DNA of 64,000 nt, taken from positions 13,195,043-13,259,042 of the forward strand of contig NC_092122.1 of the NCBI RefSeq assembly GCF_045679555.1, given 5' to 3'. Shown in pieces: positions 61,108 through 64,000 of this stretch. The stretch is from Salvelinus alpinus. Taxonomy: Eukaryota; Chordata; Actinopteri; Salmoniformes; Salmonidae. Numbering within the stretch: the stretch's first letter is position 1; each line of letters opens with the position of its first letter. The position numbers and the translations under genes are program-made. The notes under the pieces are model-generated. The model was not told where the DNA came from. It ran no database searches and saw nothing but the letters and a program-made list of their open reading frames with translations.

Positions 61108-63480
61108 TCAAGGGGAGGGTCTGGGTGGGCATCTGTCCGCGGTGGCGGCTCCGGCGCAGGACGAGGACACCACTCCACCATTGTCTTTGTCCCCCTCCTT
61201 AGCGTCCCGTGAGTGGCGATCCTCGCCCCCGACCATGGTCCAGGAACCTTCACCAAGGCCCCTCCTAAATATAGACAACTCAGGACAGAGAGGTAGCTCA
61301 GGACAGAGGGGTAGCTCAGGACAGAGGGGTAGCTCAGGACAGAGAGGTAGCTCCGGACTGAGTGGCAGCTCCGGACTGTAGGGCAGCTCCGGACTGTAGG
61401 GCAGCTCCAGACTGTAGGGCAGCTCCGGACTGTAGGGCAGCTCATGACTGTAGGGCAGCTCATGACTGTAGGGCAGCTCATGACTGTAAGGCAGCTCATG
61501 ACTGTAGGGCAGCTCATGGCTGTCTGACGGCTCTGGCTGCTCATGGCTCGCTGACGGCTCTGGCTGCTCATGGCTCGCTGACGGCTCTTGCTGCTCATGG
61601 CTCGCTGACGGCTCTGGCTGCTCATGGCTCGCTGACGGCTCTGGCTGCTCATGGCTCGCTGACGGCTCTGGCAGATCCTGGCTCGCTGACGGCTCTGGCT
61701 GCTCATGGCTGACTGGCGGCTCTGGCTGCTCATGGCTCGCTGACGGCTCTGGCAGATCCTGGCTGATTGGCGGCTCTGGCAGATCCTGGCTGACTGGCGG
61801 CTCTGGCGGATCTTGGCTGACTGGCGGATCCTGGCTGATTGGCGGCTCTGGCGGATCCTGGCTGATTGGCGGCTCTGGCGGATCCTGGCTGATTGGCGGC
61901 TCTGGCGGATCCTGGCTGATTTGCGGCTCTGGCAGATCCTGGCTGACTGGCGGCTCTGGCAGATCCTGGCTGACTGGCGGCTCTAGCGGCTCCTGACTGA
62001 CGAACGGCTCTGACGGCTCGGGACAGACGGGCAGCTCTAATGGCTCGGGACAGACGAATGGCTCAGATGGCTCGGGGCAGACGGATGGCTCAGATGGCGC
62101 TGTGCAGACGGATGGCTCAGATGGCGCTGGGCAGACGGATGGCTCAGATGGCGCTGGGCAGACGGATGGCTCAGATGGCGCTGGGCAGACGGATGGCTCA
62201 GATGGCGCTGGGCAGACGGATGGCTCAGATGGCGCTGGGCAGACGGATGGCTCAGATGGCGCTGGGCAGACGGATGGCTCAGATAGCGCTGGGCAGACGG
62301 CAGACTCTGGCCGGCTGAGGCGCACTGTAGGCCTGGTGCGTGGTACCGGAACTGGAGGTACCGGGCTAAGGACACGCACCATCAGGCTAGTGCGGAGAAC
62401 AGCAACAGGGCACACTGGACTCTCAAGGCGTACTATAGGCCTGGTGCGTGGTACCGGCACTGGTGGTACCGGGCTGAGGGCACGCACATCAGGGCGAGTA
62501 CGGGGAGAAGGAACAGTGCGTACAGGACTCTGGAGACGCACAGGAGGCTTGGTGCGTGGTGTAGGCACTGGTGGTAATGGGCTGGAGACACGCACCACAG
62601 GGCTAGTGCGTGGAGGAGGAACAAGGCTCTGGAGACGCACAGGAAGCCTGCTGCGTGGTGTAGGCACTGGTGGTACTGGGCTGGGGCGGGGAGGTGGCGC
62701 CGGAAATACCGGACCGTGCAGGCGTACTGGCTCCCTTGAGCATTGAGCCTGCCCAACCTTACCTGGTTGTATGCTCCCCGTCGCCCGACCAGTGCGGGGA
62801 GGTGGAATAACCCGCACCGGGCTATGTAGGCGAACCGGGGACACCATGCGTAAGGCTGGTGCCATGTAAGCCGGCCCGAGGAGACGCACTGGTGGCCAGA
62901 TGCGTTGGGCCGGCTTCATGACATCCGGCTCAATCCTCAATCTGGCCCGGCCGATACGAGGAGCTGGTATGTACCGCACCGGGCTCTGAACACGTACAGG
63001 AGACACCATGCGCTCTACTGCGTAACACGGTGTCTGCCCGTACTCTCGCTCTCCACGGTAAGTACAGGGAGTAGGCGCAGGTCTCCTACCTGACTTCGCC
63101 ACACTCCCTTTTAGCCTCCCCCCCAAGAATTTTTTGGGGTTTCTTTTCGGGTTTCCATCCACGTCTCCTTGCTGCCTCCTCATACTACCGCTCCTGGGCT
63201 TTAGCTGCCTCCCTCTCTTCAAAAGAGCGGCGATATTCCCCTGTCTGAGCCCAGGGTCCCTCTCCGTCCACAATCTCCTCCCAAGTCCACGAGTCCTGGT
63301 TTTTTGGCCGCTGCTGCTGGTTCCTCTCACGCTGCTTGATCCTTGTGTGGTGGGTGGTTCTGTAACGACTGTCTAATTCCTCCTCCTCGGATGAGGAGGA
63401 GGAGTAAGGGTCGGACCAAAATGCAGCGTTGAATGTGGACATAATGATATTATTTAAAGTAAAGACGAAAGACGAAAACA
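61108..63480 (-). CDS. Repeat-rich protein of the LTR element (gag-like by position)
   Basis: The only coding region of the element, about 740 residues open in its main part. The N-terminal section is charged and shared with the copy at 12.1 kb (WTWEEIVDGEGPWAQTGEYR). The middle is basic and proline-rich (RLQSPV, PVPPVPTPRT). The C-terminal half is built of nine-residue tandem repeats: SVCPAPSEP, then SQDPPEPPI, then SASHEQPEP, then short LPYSHE/LPLCPE units. No zinc knuckle, protease or polymerase motif is seen. Function unknown; the position after the 5' LTR is the only reason to call it gag-like. About one break interrupts it. Confidence 0.7.
61264..62310 (-). repeat. Blocks of 27-bp coding tandem repeats
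   Basis: Several successive arrays with a 27-bp (9-codon) period, for example AGATGGCGCTGGGCAGACGG about eight times in 62090-62300, a GCTCATGGCTCGCTGACGGC array at 61540-61760 and a GGCGGATCCTGGCTGATTGG array at 61800-61980. Low divergence inside each block suggests recent unit turnover. Confidence 0.92.
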
Positions 63481-63839
63481 CTTTAACAAACTACAAAACA
63501 AATAAACGATGTAGACAGACCTGGACTTGAGAACTTACAATATACGAAGAACGCACGAACAGGAACAGACTACATACACGAACGACAAACGAAACTGTCC
63601 CGTGTGGTAGACATACAGACACGGAAGACAGCCACCCACAAACAAACAGTGTGAACAGCCTACCTTAATATGGTTCTCAATCAGAGGAAACGTAAAACAC
63701 CTGCCCCCTAATTGAGAACCATATCAGGCAACACATTGCACCCAACATAGAAACACAAAACATAGAATGCCCACCCCAACTCACGCCCTGACCAACTAAA
63801 CACATACAAAACAACAGAAAACAGGTCAGGAACGTGACA
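63361..63839 (-). repeat. 5' LTR of the 60-kb element
   Basis: 479 bp, same ends as the partner LTR. On the minus strand it carries, near its inner end, the likely start of the element's protein (STFNAAFWSDPYSSSSSEEE). Confidence 0.9.
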
Positions 63840-64000
63840 CAGATCAAAGAAGTCGGAGCTCAAAGTTGATGCCAGATTTTCTGACTTGTAATTCCGAGTT
63901 GCACCACTGTTCAAAAATATTTTCCCCAATCGTAGCAGGTTTTTTCCCCCACGTTCCCCGCTGTCTTGAACGCACCGTCAGTTACGTCTTCACATGAACT

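Larger units (their letters stand above)
60581..63839 (-). mobile_element. LTR-flanked element with a single repeat-rich gene; young
   Basis: Two direct LTRs, 60581-61063 and 63361-63839, are nearly identical by eye and have TG...CA ends. The whole is flanked by the exact 5-bp duplication CAGAT at 60576-60580 and 63840-63844. On the minus strand the internal part ends in a purine-rich tract (AGGGGGGGG) next to the 3' LTR. No protease, reverse transcriptase or integrase is visible, so the element is non-autonomous. The coding region (about 63440-61108) has roughly one break. No conventional tRNA primer site (TGG...) follows the 5' LTR. Near-identity of the LTRs points to recent insertion. Superfamily not assignable from this sequence. 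Confidence 0.88.
60505..63985. mobile_element. MITE or short repeat split by the LTR element
   Basis: GTCCGTTCAAGACAACTGGG near 60509 is mirrored by GCTGTCTTGAACGCACCGTC near 63960. The two halves (about 75 bp left, 145 bp right) are continuous with a known salmonid repeat once the LTR element and its target duplication are set aside. Confidence 0.65.

Noticed and set aside
61058-61712. Plus-strand frames with repeated GQRGSS and AAPDCR
   Set aside because: Same cause: reverse-strand reading of the tandem repeats.
61264-62310. CRISPR-like regular repeats
   Set aside because: Units are contiguous, coding and without unique spacers; eukaryotic context.
62040-62746. Long plus-strand frames (92 and 214 codons) with AQMALGRRM and DGSDGAGQT repeats
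   Set aside because: They are antisense shadows of the 27-bp coding repeats of the LTR element; the repeat period keeps all frames open.

Overview
The window reads as the nuclear genome of a salmonid fish (trout, salmon or char). The basis is the repeat load: three Tc1 elements of the salmonid Sleeping-Beauty type with long IR/DR ends, several other Tc1 families, salmonid-style MITEs, LINE copies and solo LTRs, interleaved with intron-containing vertebrate genes. Species is not resolvable by eye.

Layout. 1-5.35 kb: a broken, nearly full-length LINE on the minus strand, split by a Tc1. 5.7-11.5 kb: a galnt8-like glycosyltransferase gene (+) with ten exons visible but no start exon. 11.5-18.7 kb: a repeat block (partial LTR element, L1/Tx1-like LINE with a Tc1 inside it, piggyBac relic, hAT relic). 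18.8-21.4 kb: a second, gutted galnt8-like copy that keeps the 5' flank, a broken first exon and the 3' flank. 21.6-24.2 kb: an ada2 (cecr1)-like gene (-) whose coding exon is split by a solo LTR. 24.5-26.1 kb: another Tc1. 27.9-30.9 kb: atp6v1e1 (-), all nine exons intact. 31-38 kb: mostly transposons. 38.4-39.4 kb: the terminal exon of bcl2l13 (+). 39.4-44.4 kb: spacer with a Tc1 relic. 44.5-48.5 kb: two tandem Spi-subfamily ETS genes (spic-like) with identical exon phases. 48.6-51.8 kb: an inverted duplication built around Tc1-like elements, then MITEs. 54-55.6 kb: a nearly open Tc1. 56.7-57.0 kb: TATA promoter and first coding exon of mybpc1 (+), whose first intron probably fills much of the rest. 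60.6-63.8 kb: a young LTR-flanked element encoding one repeat-rich protein.

Gene order: ada2, atp6v1e1 and bcl2l13 are neighbours on human 22q11; spic and mybpc1 are neighbours on human 12q23; GALNT8 is on human 12p13. Their linkage here fits the known ancestral association of human chromosomes 12 and 22. The host genes do not form a pathway; they are a syntenic run.

Most useful observations: (1) the two galnt8 copies are complementary ruins, and the second copy preserves empty sites for three insertions in the first; (2) ada2 carries a solo LTR with an exact 5-bp target duplication inside an exon; (3) an inverted duplication next to the second Spi gene has an empty site for the Tc1 in its other arm; (4) one LTR family is present in four states, and its protein appears to begin inside the LTR. 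I saw no CRISPR, tRNA, rRNA or bacterial-type system. All calls come from reading the sequence and recalled family knowledge; no alignment or database search was run.
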